This document shows, one piece after another, positions 15,001-25,735 of a stretch of 64,000 bases of DNA. Made by a program: the position numbers and the translations under genes. The notes under the pieces are model-generated. The model did no database searches, was not told where the DNA came from, and saw nothing but the letters and a program-made list of their open reading frames with translations. The first letter of the stretch is position 1; each line of letters starts with the position of its first letter. Source of the stretch: Drechmeria coniospora. Lineage: Eukaryota > Ascomycota > Sordariomycetes > Hypocreales > Ophiocordycipitaceae. The stretch is taken from contig NC_054391.1 of the NCBI RefSeq assembly GCF_001625195.1, positions 6,521,157 to 6,585,156 of the forward strand. The letters run 5' to 3'.

Positions 15001-15809
15001 GCGGTTCTGAGGTCGTGTTCATTCTGCTTGCGGGCGAAATCCTGCAGCTGGCGGCCGATTTCCAGAATCTCCTCATCGGTCTGAGCCTTGCGTGTGCCGC
15101 TGCGGTTGAAGTCATCAGCCGCCCCCCAGAACGGCTGCTGCGGCTGCTGCTGGTAGTATTGGGTCGAGCCGGCGGAGGAGGCGGCCGCGGCGACGTTGGA
15201 GGCGCCGGCGGCCGAGCGTCTGGGGCTGCGGTTGCGGGCGCTCTTGGGGTTCGCAATGTACCCGTTTCCGTAGGCGAGGTCGGAGTTGACCGACGACGAA
15301 GACGAGTTGCCAAAGTACAGAATGCGGCGCTTTCTCGGACCGGCGCTCCTGCGACGGCTTCGTCTCGACCTCTCGGATGGGGCGCGGAAGAAGGCGGTGA
15401 AGAGGCCGCCGAAACGGCTCGTGTGGGGGTAGTGTCGTGATATGTCGAGAAACGACGACGAGATGGAGCTCGAGGACGAGTGGACGCTGGAGGGGGCACG
15501 GGGCCGCTGACGGCGACTCTGACGTGGCGGAGAGGAATGTCTCTGGCGTCGGTCCTGACCGTGGGGCATCGCGCCCGTCGCCGTTGTCGCCGTCATCGTC
15601 ATCGTCGACGTCGACGTCGGTGGCGGAGGAAGTGGTGATGGTGGGAGGTTGGTGCTGGCGTAGGTGTCGGTGTGCGAATTCGTGTAAGCGCCTGGGGACA
15701 CAGGCATCGGCATCGGCGGCAGGTTCGTCAAGCGCTCACCCGAGCCTCGTCTGCTCTCGCGCCTCGGCCTCCTGGAGTTTTCCGGGCTCCGGCGGCGGGA
15801 TTCTCGCAT
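1..15809 (-). CDS. lah: Giant involucrin-repeat / Leashin-like (Woronin-body tether) protein, 3' end off the left edge
   Basis: Exon 1 is 15809-13878 and exon 2 runs from 13816 to the left edge. The 61-base intron (GTAAAG..GACTAG) is in phase 0. Exon 2 is open for about 4,605 codons, giving at least 5,249 residues. I chose ATG 15809; the frame extends to 15860, but that codon is GTG. Layout: a Ser/Arg/Pro-rich low-complexity N-terminus; a PLLNLVFPTPIS motif near residue 890; about 28 lysine boxes between residues 1,166 and 4,390, often next to a DEW motif (for example DEWSMPVKRKSSKKKKGG near 3500, and KKGKKGKKGKNKQYSWDD near 9780); an RRVDKRMSGDLRALRQQS motif near 4,710; a coiled coil at about 4,800-4,935; and a conserved non-repetitive C-terminal region with WEFVFTRYLFGMDREQ. 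Fungal proteins of this size annotated as involucrin-repeat include Leashin, which tethers Woronin bodies to the septal pore. Membership of the repeat family is clear; the Leashin role is inference from length and layout. Confidence 0.85.
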
Positions 15810-18098
15810 CGTGAGTGCCGTGGCCTTGTTTGCATCGGCGCAGGTGCTGGCTGCTTCCACGGACGACGCAGGCGAGCGGTTGGGGAGACTTGGGTAGAGG
15901 GCAGCTGCAGGATGACGGGCGTACTTGTTATGATTTTGGGGCTCTGCCTACGTCGTACCACCACCAAGCTACAGCACAGTGCATTCAAGCAGGTCGGTAG
16001 GCATCCCGAAGTCGAGCTACGGTACGGGGTACATCATTGCCGGTGAGGGGAACCAGCGGCAAGCAAGTACCTCCAAGGGGGGCCAAACAACAGCGGTGGC
16101 TGGGGGCAACGGGAGCTCGAAGCCTCCACCGAGCCGAGGCGACTCTGGCGTGCTGGACGCTGGTAGGTCGCCCTGACCAGGGAACATCCCTGCCCGCATA
16201 GCTAGTGGTGGGGCTCTGCTTGGAGGCCATTAACCTCTCTGCGCTGGACATTTCGCCAGTCCGTCGTCTAGGTTGACGAGGAGTCGTCTCTTCGACGGCA
16301 GGGCATGCGCTTGCCATTGTGTTCTCGATAATTTCGTGGTGGTGAGCGGCCAGGGCGATGGCACCGAGTGCCGAGGCTCCCGTCGACGGCACTCATGTCA
16401 GTTTGCATTCCAGCACAATGTCCAGGAACAAGCGCCCGTCCATGTTCGCCGATGATGTACATGTACTTGCCCATGGCGTACCGGTACTAGTACGTGGCAT
16501 GTCCAGGTACACCCGCAACCTTTATTCGAGCGGGCGCTAACCTAACGGCGAGCTTAACGCCTGCCCGTCATCGCGCCCGCCCCGCTCCAGAGCTTCCGTT
16601 TGTTCAGCCACGATTGGGTTGCACTGTTGTGGTCGTTGTCTTGGCTGTCACTGACTATTATGTCGGACACTCAAGGACGGGATGGATGCTGATTGTGCCT
16701 ATACCAGTTTTCGTACAAATAGTTGGAGTGGCGAAGTAATACTACATGGGTGTCGTGGGATTTTTGCCGTCACGTGGTATTGCCAGAGAGCTCCAAGTAC
16801 TACAGTACTGGCACTGTTCTTACAGCAGGGTACATGATGTACTGTTTACTTGGTACGAAGTACGAAGTACTGTACTCCGTATTAAGTACATGGAAGCAAT
16901 GGATAGCACAGTAAGTGTCTAGTGTGCGGAGTACAGAGTACATGTAATCATACGTATTCCAGCTCAGTCCTACGCCGCCAAGCAAGTACAGAGTACGGAG
17001 TGCCATTGCGTTGAATAATTGCAACGATACCTAGGTACTAAGAATTGGTTGCATTCTCACTTTTCCCCATAAGTATACCAGTTGTGGCGGCCCGCTCCGT
17101 GCAATAATAACTCCTCCAGCAATCCTGCATCGTCCGGAGTAGTTCTGCACCATTCGTCATGTGTACCATGCGGAACAGCTATGAAGAAAATAGGGCGTGA
17201 TCGACATCCGACCATTACCGAATTATGGTGGCCAAGCATGTCATTCCAACCCGGCTACCCTGTACTGACACTTCTGAACGTGAATGGAGTCTGCTGTGAA
17301 TATTCGATGTGCAAGGATCTGCGGACGATGGCGCGATGGTCAAGCAGCTGAGATACTTGGCAATGGCCAGAAGGCACAGAGATAGTAAGCCTTGGGGAAA
17401 GAGTTGTGCCGTTTGTCAGATAACGACGTGCGACACGATAGTCTGCTATTTTCTAGGCCTTCACCACTGAGGAACAAGGGCACATTGTTCACTACTACGA
17501 CCAAGTACATATTATATACCTATACAGTTTGGTACCTGCTTCATAAAATACAACGCTCCAAGTATCCCGTACTGTATACATGGTATGTACTGACCTGCAT
17601 GGTAACGCAGAATGACATACCAACAAGGACTTCCATTAATGTCTTCAGCACAGGTACTGTATACCCAAAGTGCCTACCAGGCAATACCTAAGTAGGTGTA
17701 CGGAGTACGAAGTCGTCCGACTACTTGTAGAGAGAAGTATGTAGCCTGCACCTGTGCATGTAAGTACTAGGTAATACTAGGTACATGTTGTTTCGTTGCA
17801 CTGTACGCCGTACTTACTCCGTACTGTACACAAGTATGTTGTCACAAGAGTAATACTTATGGGAGAAAAGGACAGACGACAACTTCGTCTTGCATCTCCG
17901 CTTCCTCGCACGACGTACTTGCCCGTGTCAGGCCAGCATGACCCTGTCCATCGTCGCCGGGGGGGGTTGATCCCTTTTCTGCATCTTCCCCTATTCGTAC
18001 ACACCACCGCCTCCTTGAGCGAAAACCACGAGCGGACCGTTGAGCGACGACGGCGGCGACCGCAGACACGAGGGATCAAGGGAGAGGGAAAGGCCGGC
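15810..18098. other. Spacer between the giant gene and the P450
   Basis: The left half lies upstream of the giant minus-strand gene and should hold its promoter. No clear TATA box or conserved reading frame was seen. From about 16740 to 17850 the sequence turns into short GTAC-centred words (AAGTAC, TACTCCGTA, TACCTAGGTA), including a perfect GTACGGAGTAC at 17698-17708. Open frames here are short and have no recognisable motif. I see no gene. Confidence 0.6.
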
Positions 18099-19773
18099 TC
18101 ACCAGCCGTCGACTACACGCGTTCGCAGGTGCATCCCGTACGCCGGCCTCAGCGTCACCGACGCCTTGAACTGCAGCATCCGCTCGTCGGCGAGACTCGT
18201 ATCGTCGAGCGAAAACGCGAACCGGCCGACCCAGGCGGCCACGAGGCAAGCCATCTCGGCCCGGGCGAAAGCCGCGCCCATGCAGCTTCGCGGTCCCTGC
18301 AGGAATGTCATGAAGGCAAAGTTGCTCTCAGGCCCCGTGCCGCCCGACGGCGTGAGCCACCGCTCCGGCCTGAAGTCGGCTGCGTCGTCGCCCCACAGCC
18401 GACGGTCCACGTTGGTGCCCCAGGGGCTCAGCATGATGCGGGTGCCCTTGGGGATCGCTTGGCCCTGTATCGTCGTGTCGCAGGCGGCTTCCCGGATCGT
18501 CTGCGGCACGGGGCAGTAGACGCGCAGGACCTCGCTGCAGAAGGCGTTGAGGTACGGCATCCGGTCGATGTCGGCGCTCGTGATGTCCGAGTCGCCGTGC
18601 ACCGACGGCAGCATCTCCCGCACCTCGGCCCGCACCCTCTCCTGCACGTCGGGGTACTTGGACAGGAGGTAGGCCGACCAGGTCAAGGCCGAGGCGGTCG
18701 TGTCGTGGCCGGCGGCCAGGAAGGTCATGAGCTGGTCGACGAGCTGGTCGTCGGTGAAGAGGCCGCTCTCGAGCGCGACCGTGACGATGTCGAGGCCCAG
18801 CGGCTCCTTGCCGGCCAGCTTCTGCTTCTTCATCACGATCAACTCCCGACACACGTTCCGGATGCTCTTCGCCGCCGCGTCGAGGTCGCTGTTTCGCCGC
18901 AGCGGCAGGTAGTGGAGGCACCAGCCCGGCAAGACCATGGCCAGCAGCATCATGTACCTCGCCTGACGCGACGGCCTCGCGAGGTTGATGTACGTCTGCG
19001 CCAGCGGGTTGTGCTCATCCTGGATGGCGCCGAAGTCGAAGCCCATGCCGGCGACGCCGATGATGTCGAGCGTGCACCGCGACGCCCACGAGTTGACCTC
19101 GAGCACGCCGGCGCCGACGGCCAGGGAGGCCTCCATGGCGAGCACCACCTCGCGGGCCTTGCGCCAGATGGTCGGATACAGGCCCTTGATGTGCCGGAAG
19201 TGGAAGGCCGGCATGAGCTTCCTGCGTTGCCGCTTGTGCTCGTCGCCCTCGGCGAGCAGGACGCCGAAGCCGAGGACGCGGCCGAGAGAGTTCCGGACCG
19301 CGTCCGGCTTCGGGAACTGGTAGTTTTTCGTCACGAGCACCTCGGCGAGCGCCTTGGGCGACGAGACGAGCACCCGCTCGCGGTTGAAGAAGAAGAGGTA
19401 GCGGATGAGGCCGTCGTGGTCGAGCGTCGTGATCCTGGGCGCGCGCCGCTCAGCCAACACGCCGACAGGACGGGACATGGACGCGGGCGTGGACGTACCA
19501 ATCTCGCAACGCGCCGCCGGGCGCCTGGGAAAGGAGGTACTTGCCATGGCCGAACAGCCAGTGAGCGCCTTTGGGCTGAGGCAGGTGACGCAGCGGCGAG
19601 AGGAAGCTCGGATACACGAGCGTCGACCAGGCTAGCCAGGCGACGAACTGGGCAAGCCACAGCGTCGCAAACGCCTGGACGGCGTACCTGCGCGAACGGA
19701 TGCCGTGCGCGAGGACGAGCAGCGCGCTGCCGACCACGGCGGCCACGGTCATGGCCCGCCACGGCAACCCCAT
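18099..19773 (-). CDS. Microsomal cytochrome P450 monooxygenase
   Basis: Two exons, 19773-19499 and 19434-18099, flank a 64-base intron (GTACGT..GCCCAG). The join rebuilds a Trp codon in ALRDW-ITTLDHDGLIRY, a segment typical of this P450 group. The product is 536 residues, normal for a fungal P450. The N-terminus has hydrophobic anchor segments at about 8-23 and 33-53, then a proline-rich hinge (LSPLRHLPQPKG), which places it in the ER membrane facing the cytosol. Seen motifs: I-helix oxygen-binding AAGHDTT at 332-338, ExxR at E393/R396, PERW at 448-451, and the haem loop FLQGPRSCMG with ligand Cys476. All catalytic signatures are intact. Such enzymes hydroxylate or epoxidise lipophilic substrates using NADPH-P450 reductase; the substrate cannot be read from the sequence. 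No biosynthetic core gene lies nearby, so a secondary-metabolite cluster is not supported. ATG 19773 opens directly into the membrane anchor; an upstream in-frame extension to 19920 looks like leader. Confidence 0.93.
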
Positions 19774-21350
19774 CTCGTTCCGCCCTCCTCGCCTGTTCTC
19801 GGACTCGCCTGTCCACGTAAACGCCGGTGAGGCGACCGGCAAGAGGGTGGCTGCTGCTCGCTGGCACTGGTGAAGGAAAGCAAGAGGCAATGGAGGAGGG
19901 CAGCGGAACCATCGGATCACAGCAATCGACGGCCCCGACCTTTATACCACCCGCCTCGGGCCGTGTACGCGCCCACCGTCCGCCGCCGCTCGGAGCCCTC
20001 TCTCGCACAAGGTTTGCGAGCCCGGCCAGACGAGAGCGGAGTCCTGCTGTCTCAACCGCGAGGCTCAGAAGAAGCCAGGCAGCATGGGGGGAGCAGGGAA
20101 GAGCTTTCGCAGACGGTGGCGTCGACTCCGGATCGTCCTAGCTCGCTCTCCAGCCGTTTTCACGGCCGAGGAGTGGTTTCGCAAATCGATCCATTGCCCT
20201 GTTCGGACGAGAGTTTGTGCATACACCGAAACGACTCATGCGTATCCGTATGGTAGCCGTACGGTACGCGCAGGACATGCACAGCACGTTCTCCTCCGCG
20301 GCAACCGGAATTGCCACCGGCTGACTTTCCGCGTGCCGGCCGACCCCTGCCATTGATTTGAGGCCACGAAGCTGAGGAAGCTGAGGAAGATTCTCCATGG
20401 CGATCTGCGTGTGCCCGAGGTAGGTGCTGGCCACCAGGGAAGGCTCCATTTTCACCGGGTCGTGCCGACGAAAGACTCATGTCGATAATCCCGACCTCTT
20501 TGGACGGCTCCGGGTCCCTCCTTGTTCGTGCGAGCGACGGGGATGTTCTTCAGAGTGCAGCGGCGACGAATACGACGAAACTTGCGAGCGGCGCAAACAG
20601 GTGATCCGATCCCTTGGGCCGTGTCGTATTCATTCTCGGGTCGCGAGTCATGACGGCTCTCGTCCCTTGGCAAACACTCATGGGCTAGTTCCAGGGCGGA
20701 GTGACGAGTCATCGGTACGTTGCGCCTCCAAAGCTACATTGCGGTCGTGTGCGTACAGTAGAGTGCAGGTAGGTAGGTAGTAGGTAGTAGGTATGTGTAC
20801 GGCGTACACGTGCTAGGAATGGCATTGCGCGCATGCACCCCGAGCGCTGGTGACAAGTTCAATTTCCGCTGCCTCGACTGGCCGCTGCCGACTGCCTACC
20901 AAAGTACACGTAGCCATCCGCTCCGCGCTCGTCTAAGTATTAGATGGTACCCTCCGCACGAAGAACATTCACGCAATCTAAGTATGCTGATCCATTACGC
21001 CGTCCGATGGTCCAGCTCCCCCCACGACGGGAGCCACGAGCTCCGTCTCGCGCCTGATTCATGGCCGAGTGTCAGATCGAACCTTGACCCTATTTGGCAA
21101 AGCAAGGAAGCCCAAGCGCTCGCGGCTTGGCCTCCCCCTCCCCGCCCATCCCCGGGGACCCCCGGGCCAGGACCCATGGACAAATCAAATGCCTCGCATT
21201 ATCGTCGTGTACTGTACTTGCCGCTCGCACCGAAAGTTGGCCCATTAAAATCAGTAGTCGGGAAAAGAGTGGATCGGATCGATCCAACGGGGCGGCCATG
21301 GATGGGCAAGCATGACGCTCAGGAACCCGTCATTCTTCGTTCCTTGACCT
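19774..21350. other. Spacer: P450 promoter side and 3' flank of the RING gene
   Basis: The first 200 bases are the P450 leader and core promoter. The rest has no conserved reading frame. A small AGGTAGGTAGTAGGTAGTAGG simple repeat lies at about 20767-20790, followed by a few GTAC-centred words. The overlapping frames on both strands have no recognisable domain, so no gene is called. Confidence 0.55.
19939..19946 (-). promoter_or_regulatory. TATA box of the P450 gene
   Basis: The minus strand reads TATAAAGG here, about 166 bases upstream of the P450 start codon. A start site some 30 bases downstream would give a 5' leader of roughly 130-140 bases, ordinary for a fungal gene. This is a consensus match only. 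Confidence 0.5.
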
Positions 21351-23645
21351 TCACCACGGTCGATGCCGATAGCTGCTGGAGGCGGCATCGCCGAACAAGG
21401 ATGAGGGTGGAGGCGCCGCCGCCGCCGGTTCCGCGGCACCTGGAGCATTCCCACGAGGTGGTGCGCTTCCGTGCCCCCCTTGGGCCGGACCGAGGTTCGA
21501 TGGCGATCGGCCGCTGTGGGCAAGGATTCCGAAGAAGCTCGCGCTAGGGGCTCGGCCCGGGCTCTGGAGCGGGTTCAGAAGTGGGATGCCACCGCCCAGA
21601 GGAGGCACGCCCCTCCAGCGGTCGTGATCGAATGCACGGTTCGCTTGCTGAAACTGAACGGGGTTGGCCTGGGCTCCGGCGGCCGACGAGGGCGCGAGGT
21701 ACGGAGCCGACGGTGCGAAGCGAGACTCTGACCGTCCGACGGGCCTGGGCTGGCGTGCAGGCCTCCTATTCGGCTGGCTCTGGGCAGGGAGCAGAGTCGA
21801 GCGCGGGCGCTGCTGGCCGGCGGCGGCAAGGTTGTGCGGCACGATCCGCGGCCGCGTCGCCGCGTCGTCGTCGTTGAAGGAGGATACGGTCCTCGAAGGG
21901 AGGTTCAGGGCGGGAGCGGTTCGACGCTGTCGAGTGCGCCGCTGATCCTCCGCGGCCGAGTCTTCCGGCGGCGATCGTCTCTCGACGGGCCGGCTCTGCC
22001 TCGCGACGGCTTCGAGCAGCTCGAGATCCCCGATGGATCCCGCGACGATGCGCGTCACCATATGCTCGGGGAGGCTGCGACGGAGAAAGTCAGCGGACGG
22101 GTGTCGTCGACGGCGGCGAGGAGGCAGGTGAATACCCGGCAGGCAGCGGACCGCCGCGCATGCGCATCGTGTTCATGAAAAGCCGCGCGTTTCCCAGCTG
22201 CTGCTTCGGCTCCGACGGCAGCTTGTCACGGCAGTACGGGCAGCTGTCGGAATCGTCGAACCACTTCTTGATGCAATGATCTCCAAACACGTGCCTGCAC
22301 CTGGGCAGACGAAGCGGGGCCTCGTTGATCCCCTCGGGGCTTTCGACGCCGTAGTCGTTGTAGCAGATGACGCAAGCTGGGCCGCCGCCGTGTCAGCATC
22401 GACGCAAACGAGCCAGGCGAGGGGGACTCCCGAGCGGGCACGTACTTTTCTCGGAACCAGACAGCTCTCGGACGTCGACGCTCTGCAACGACTGCAGCGC
22501 CGTCCTCGAGGCGACCAGCTTGCTCGGGGCCGAACCGCGGGCGATTTGAAGCTGCCTGACGGCCATCTCATCCCACGGTTGGGCGCTGCCGTGGCCGTGG
22601 CCGTAGCCTTCCAGTCGGTCGGCCCTGCCGAGGGAGCCGTGCTCGGCGGCGTGACGGAAATCTTGGTCGTCGGCATCCCGGACGGGATCCGACGCCGTCT
22701 GCCTCGCGTTCATGTATCGACGTGATCGTGAGTAACCTTGGCGACGACGACCGATGGATGACGGAGAGGGCAGTCCTGAGAGGATGCGGGCGGGGGGCAT
22801 GGGTGAGGCTGGGGCAGTTTGCATCGTCAGTCGAGTCGAGCGGGCGTGAGACTGACTTGAAGGGCTGACGAGGCTCGGCGAAAGCAGGGGTGAATGAAAT
22901 GCAAAGGGAAAGAGGTGATGAAGGGAAACTTACTCGTGCTCTGCAGCTGAGGTGGAGCGCTCGGCATGCTTAGGGCGGATGAAGGATAGCTGCCTTGACC
23001 TCTGGCGCGGCGGGGTGCAGAAGTGTGAAAGTGCGGCAGGTTCTCGGCGCGATGCGGCGGCGCCAGTTGGTCGTCGGCCACCAGCAGGCGGTCAGGCAAG
23101 GAAAACGACGGCGAATGGGCGTCGTCGGTCGCACCTGGTGGTCCTCGGCCGAGGCCGTTGCTCGCGGCAGCGGCAGGTCTGGTCGGCGACGGCATGGCGG
23201 CGGGCAGGCCCGGCTCGGACGCGGGCCAAGGTCGAGAAGCAGGTGTGTCGTCGCCAGGGCGTGAACGGGAGGCTCGGCCTGCTTCGGGCGGTGCGGAGGA
23301 CGCGGCCGGAGGAGCAGCAGGGACGGCGGGTAGTGTTGTTTCCCGGAGATTCGAGGGCCGGGCGGATGGAGCCGGGCATGGGTCGGACGAGTGAAGCGGC
23401 GGGAGACGGCCGTCGGCACGAGGCAAGGTAGAGGTAGCCGGGGAGCCGAGCGACGGAGGCGGACGGAAGGTCACTCGAGCTCGAGACGAGGGCGCGTCAA
23501 GGAGAGGCACTTCCTGGGCCGGCCACGGGTAAGGCGAACGACGGCTCGGGTCCGCCATCCAGGGCAGGACGTCATGTCCATGAAGGGTTTCGGCGTGGGA
23601 GGGCACGGCCTGCGAGGCTTGGACGACGTAATGGAGGGGATCCAT
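21351..23645 (-). CDS. RING-type zinc finger protein, putative E3 ubiquitin ligase
   Basis: Four exons: 23645-22934, 22808-22446, 22376-22136 and 22074-21351, total 679 residues. Introns of 125, 69 and 61 bases all have GT..AG ends with CTGAC-like branch points, and every join keeps frame. The start is ATG 23645 (MDPLHYVVQASQ) in a good context (gccATGG). Residues 1-355 are Pro/Ser/Ala-rich and probably disordered. The RING spans 360-408: C360-x2-C363, C385-x-H387, C393, C404-x2-C407, ending in CPYCRDKLPSEP. The position that normally supplies the fifth zinc ligand is Gly390 (HVFGDHC), with His392 close by as a possible substitute. The last 290 residues are low complexity. RING domains recruit E2 enzymes, so ubiquitin transfer is the likely activity; the substrate is unknown. 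The intron between exons 2 and 3 falls just before the first ligand, so the RING appears only after splicing. Confidence 0.87.
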
Positions 23646-24186
23646 GGCGACGGCTCGGAAGGCCTCGAGCGGACAAGCTCGCCGTCCTCGAGGGCGGGCC
23701 GGGACGACGGCGGCTCGCCGGTCCCTCTCGACGTCGAAACGGGCTCGGCTCGGAAGACGACGAAACGGGGATCGAGGTGGGAACGCAGGCTTCGACGGTT
23801 CGCTCGGGCGAGGCACCCGCACGCGCGGTGCAGGCAACGTCCAAAGCGAGCGATGCTGGGCCTCGAGAGGCTGCCGACACCGTTCCAGCCGCACGGGGCG
23901 CCGCTCGACTCTTCCAGTCGGGCTTCCTCGCAGGTCAAGACACGGGGGCAGAGGACGGGGAGGGTTCTAAGGGTACGCCCTGGGGGGCCGAGGCTCGACG
24001 AAGCTCCCGACACGAGGGGTGGACGAAGGTTCGAGGGAGGGCGGCCTCGGTCGAGGGGTCGGGATCCCAGAGGGTCGTCGTCGGAGCGGGCGGCGAGAGG
24101 ATCGATGGCGGTCCTGGCAGACTTTGGTCTCGAGAGCGGGGAGATGCGATGCGGTTTACGACGGCTCGGCCCGATCAAGGTTCGGA

Positions 24187-24375
24187 GAAACGGAGAGGAA
24201 CGGAGAGGAGCGGAGAGGAGAGGCGAGGCGAGGCGAGGTGAGGAGATGAGAGGAGAGGAGAGGAGAGGAGAGGAGAGGAGAGGAGAGGAGAGGAGAGGAG
24301 AGGAGAGGAGAGGAGAGGAGAGGAGAGGAGAGGAGAGGAGAGGAGAGGAGAGGAGAGGAGAGGAGAGGAGAGAAG
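24187..24375. repeat. (GGAGA)n pentanucleotide microsatellite
   Basis: The array is close to perfect from about 24247 to 24371 (some 25 copies), with degenerate GGAGAGGC/GGAGCGGA copies before it. It lies about 540-730 bases upstream of the RING gene start. On that gene's coding strand it is a pure polypyrimidine tract. CT-rich tracts are common in fungal promoters, but this one is much longer than usual. Confidence 0.9.
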
Positions 24376-24879
24376 TGGAGGGGGGAGGAGAGGAGAGGAG
24401 CGAAGGAGGGAAATCCAACCAGAGCCGTGGCTGCAACTCGGATTCGATCGTCGTCCAAGGCGAGTGCGTGGAGGCGAGGCAGACGAGACTGCTTGTCGGC
24501 GGCGGCGGCGGCAACGTGTAGCGGCGAGGGACGAGGGCGGTGGGTTGGATCGGTTCGGATCGGATCGTCGTCGAGCGGTCGATTCACGGCAAGGACCAAC
24601 ACATGTCCGGGGGGCGCTCTTGCCTCGGCCAAGAAGACGGCGGCGACGGGCAGGCGCCAAGGGAGCCGAGAGCAACGAGTGCAGGGACGGCAGGAACGGC
24701 AGGAACGGAACAGATGACGAGGAGAAGAGAAATCGACGGTGAGGGAGACGACGGCGAGGGAGACGAGTGGTGAAGGCGCTCCTCGGCAGGCAAAAGAGGA
24801 GCGGCGGGGTGGAGGGCCAGGTGGTGGATGGAGGACGGACAAGTGACGATCCGACGGGGCTCACGGCGACGTCGGTCAC

Positions 24880-25052
24880 GGACAGGCAGCGCAGCGCAGT
24901 CGGTCCAGCGCGGTCCGGCGCAGTCCAGTGCGGTCCAGGGCAGCTCGGCGCAGTCGAGCCCGACGAGGGAGGCTCCAGCGAGGGTCCGACGAGGGTCGAG
25001 CGGTCGAGCGGTCGAGCGTCCAGGCCAGCCCAGGCCAGGCCAGTCCGACCGG
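24880..25052. repeat. Degenerate CAGTCCAG / CCAGGCCAG short tandem repeats
   Basis: A roughly 10-base unit (GCGCAGTCCA and variants GTGCGGTCCA, GCGCGGTCCG) repeats imperfectly at about 24885-24960. A CCAGGCCAG-type run follows at about 25018-25050. No reading frame with a recognisable product crosses it. Confidence 0.6.
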
Positions 25053-25284
25053 GCCAGCGGCGGGCGATGTGACGACGGAAGAGGGCAAGGACGACGGCGA
25101 GGCGGGCGAATGGTACAGCGCAGCGCCGGACGGCGAGGGGGGCCACTGCATGAAGGTCAAGGATCAAACAGGACGATGCACCATCAATCACCGGCAGGTA
25201 GCGTTGGACGTGGGCGCCGACGAGGCAGCGGAGGTTGGGGCACGACGATGGGATGAGACAGGAGGAGGATGCGGCGACAGCAGG

Positions 25285-25435
25285 TAGGCATGGCACGGTT
25301 TGGTAGGTACGGCATGGCATGGATGGCATGGCACGGTACGGTACAGTATGGCACGGTACGGTACAGTATGGCATGGTACAGTATGGCATGGCATGGCACG
25401 GTGCCGTACGGTGCCGTACGGTGCCTCCTTGGGCG
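25285..25435. repeat. GTACG/GCATG pentamer-based tandem repeat
   Basis: Alternating GGCAT, GGTAC and AGTAT pentamers (for example TACGGTACAGTATGGCACGG) run continuously. The shared GGTAC/GGCAT core suggests expansion of a five-base unit with later C/T exchanges. Confidence 0.75.
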
Positions 25436-25482
25436 GTGCTGTACGGCAGGATGGGGTGCGCACGGTATGATGGGAGGGGGGG

Positions 25483-25735
25483 GGTGCTTGCGTACGGTGC
25501 GATGGGGGTGCTTGCGTACGGTACGATGGGGGGTACTTGCGCACAGTACGATGGGGGTGCTTGCGTACGGTATGATGGGGTGCTGGCACAAGTACGGTGT
25601 GATGGGGTGCTGGCGTACGGCGTGATGGGGTGCTGGCGTACGGCGCGATGGGGTGCAGGCGTTCGGCGTGATGGGGTGCTGGCGTACTCCGTACGGTGTG
25701 ATGAGGTGCTTGCGTACGGTATGGTGCGGCGTGGG
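25483..25735. repeat. Minisatellite, 23-27 base unit, about ten copies
   Basis: Each unit is close to GTGCTTGCGTACGG followed by TACGATGGGG. The first copies carry TTGCGTACGGT and the later ones TGGCGTACGGC. One late copy contains the spacer word ACTCCGTACGG. The minus strand translates as a histidine/threonine/arginine-rich repeat in all frames, which reflects the DNA repeat and not a gene. Confidence 0.85.

Noticed and set aside
15810..15860. Extension of the giant protein to 15860
   Set aside because: The codon at 15860 is GTG, not ATG. The first ATG in the frame is 15809, and nuclear fungal genes rarely use GTG.
17796..19820. 674-codon plus-strand open frame
   Set aside because: It covers the P450 gene in antisense. 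All P450 signatures are on the minus strand, and the plus translation is Arg/His-rich with no domain.
18099..23645. P450 plus RING gene as part of a secondary-metabolite cluster
   Set aside because: No polyketide synthase, peptide synthetase, terpene cyclase or tailoring neighbours are present in the window.
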